NCBI GenBank assembly: GCA_017531065.1
Contig: JAFXLR010000106.1
Location: 1-5,947, forward strand
Source of the DNA: Bacilli bacterium
Lineage (GTDB): Bacteria > Bacillota_I > Bacilli_A > RFN20 > CAG-826
Direction of reading: 5' to 3'
DNA length: 5,947 nt
Under the pieces are notes generated by a model. That model did no database searches. It was given only the letters and a program-made list of their open reading frames with translations, and was not told the origin of the DNA. Of this stretch, positions 4,828 through 5,947 are shown piece after piece (position 1 is the stretch's first letter; the number at the start of each line of letters is the position of its first letter). A program made the position numbers and the translations under genes.

Positions 4828-5947
4828 TGATGAAATTCATTAAGAGCAAAAAGCTCGGCTACTGGTTCATGGTAGCCACCGCGATCCTCTCGCTTCTCTT
4901 ATTCATTATCTACATCGCCACCTATGAGCCAGGCCAATTCGGCCATGGCCACACCATGCCTAACAGTGCTGCCAGCTACGCCACCGAGCTAGTCTGGATC
5001 TGGGCTCTCTTCGCCTTCCTTGTTCAGCTTGCCGCTCTTGCCGCTCCTGAGCACAAATGGCTTGAGATCGTCGTCATCGGCTGCATCGGCGGAGCCCTCT
5101 TCGTCGAGATCCAGCTCTGTCCAACCGTCTTAGCCGCCATCGGAACCGGTGTCGCCTATGAAGGTGGTAGCCTTGAGCTTCATCTCACTTACTTAATTCT
5201 TATCCTCGTTGCCCTTGGCATCGCTGTTGCTTCCTGCTTCATGGAAAGCATTGGAGAAGAGGAGAAAGAAGAGCTTAAGAAGACCTTCGCCATGCCACGT
5301 TTCGCTGGCGCGGCCGGTCTTGCTGGCGTTCTCGCCATCGTCGGTATCGTTCTTTCCTCCAGCTTAGGCGCTGCCCAGTCTGGTCCAAAGGACGTCATCG
5401 ATCCAACCGCTTCCTCTGAAGTCGCGAAAAAGCCTTTCGTCATCGACCTTCAGAAGGAATTCGGAGACAAGGTTGATCCAAACTACACCTTCGACCCAAC
5501 CGGTGTTCACTTCAGCAAAGATAGCAACGAATATAGCACCAAATCCACCAGCGAAATCCAGACCGCTGTCGGTAGCAGCTACACCCGTGATGACGCCAAC
5601 TTAGTGTATTGCTTCGAAGGCGCCTACGCCGAAGGCTGGCAGGGCGACTACTCCAAGCACTACGCCTATCTCTATCTCTGGGATGATGGCTTATACAACG
5701 GTGAATCCAATGGTACCAAGATCTATGGTTACTGGTATGACACCGAGGTCGGTGGTGAAGCCGGTGCGACCTTAGTCATGGTTGACAACCGTGGCAGCGA
5801 TAACGACATGGTCTGCTCCGTCAACACCTCCAAGTTCTATAAGTGGGTCACTGAGGTTAAGTCCTCCCTCAACGGTGGCCGTACCATCAAGGCTTTCGGT
5901 TACTACTACTACCCAACCATCGGCTTCTATGTTGACCCTGGCGTTGA
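4827..5947 (+). CDS. five-helix membrane protein with large extracellular domain (3' end outside window)
   Basis: The frame is open for 373 codons to the window edge with no stop. The start ATG overlaps the GH3 stop as TAATG behind a strong AAGGAGG, indicating translational coupling. After a basic N-terminus (KFIKSKK), hydrophobic helices are predicted at about 12-32, 54-73, 79-105, 119-139 and 158-182. The charge pattern (KK before helix 1, HK between 2 and 3, EEEKEELKK before 5) puts the N-terminus and these loops inside and the first loop, with HGH, outside. From about 185 onward follows an outward-facing region rich in Tyr, Trp, Asp and Gly (such as YAYLYLWDDG and GYWYDTEVGG), which looks like a beta-rich domain and could bind carbohydrate. 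I recognise no known family. Tight coupling to the glycosidase suggests that they work together at the cell surface, for instance in substrate capture or as an anchor or partner; this is inference. Confidence 0.85.
   Translation, partial: MMKFIKSKKLGYWFMVATAILSLLLFIIYIATYEPGQFGHGHTMPNSAASYATELVWIWALFAFLVQLAALAAPEHKWLEIVVIGCIGGALFVEIQLCPTVLAAIGTGVAYEGGSLELHLTYLILILVALGIAVASCFMESIGEEEKEELKKTFAMPRFAGAAGLAGVLAIVGIVLSSSLGAAQSGPKDVIDPTASSEVAKKPFVIDLQKEFGDKVDPNYTFDPTGVHFSKDSNEYSTKSTSEIQTAVGSSYTRDDANLVYCFEGAYAEGWQGDYSKHYAYLYLWDDGLYNGESNGTKIYGYWYDTEVGGEAGATLVMVDNRGSDNDMVCSVNTSKFYKWVTEVKSSLNGGRTIKAFGYYYYPTIGFYVDPGV

Overview
The window looks like a chromosomal carbohydrate-utilisation locus of a low-GC Gram-positive (Bacillota) bacterium, plausibly an anaerobic gut lineage. 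This is inferred from strong AAGGAGG-type ribosome binding sites, a cre-like operator, moderate-GC genes set in a very AT-rich intergenic region, and a domain-rearranged family 3 glycoside hydrolase of the kind known from ruminal and gut Firmicutes. TGG is used for Trp and no in-frame TGA is seen, so the standard bacterial code fits. Species-level assignment is not possible from this window.

Layout. Positions 1-309 (+) are the C-terminal end of a protein whose start lies outside the window; its alternating short strands and turns suggest a right-handed beta-helix. A strong hairpin at 327-353, with T runs on both strands, terminates this gene and the convergent AraC-family regulator (359-1312, minus). 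A roughly 515-base AT-rich divergent intergenic region follows. It holds plausible promoters for the regulator (1345-1373) and for the glycosidase (1753-1781), a cre-like operator overlapping the glycosidase -35 box, and eight copies of the pentamer CGCAA/TTGCG, which are good candidates for the regulator's binding half-sites.

From 1828 runs a GH3 beta-glucosidase-like gene in permuted order: N-terminal membrane segment, GH3 C-terminal domain, Fn3-like domain, GH3 catalytic barrel, C-terminal membrane segment. Its 999-codon frame is broken at codon 804 by one in-frame TAA (4237-4239), exactly where the family motif REIYLRPFE has tyrosine. The predicted nucleophile, Asp856, lies after the stop. 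The downstream part stays in the same frame with intact family motifs, so the lesion is a recent nonsense mutation, a sequencing or assembly error, or (less likely) readthrough.

The GH3 frame ends in a TAATG overlap with a second membrane protein (4827 to the window end, open). It has five predicted membrane helices followed by a large, probably extracellular, aromatic-rich domain that I do not recognise. The working model is an AraC-controlled, possibly catabolite-repressed operon encoding a surface-anchored glycosidase and a partner membrane protein, with a polysaccharide-related beta-helix protein next door.
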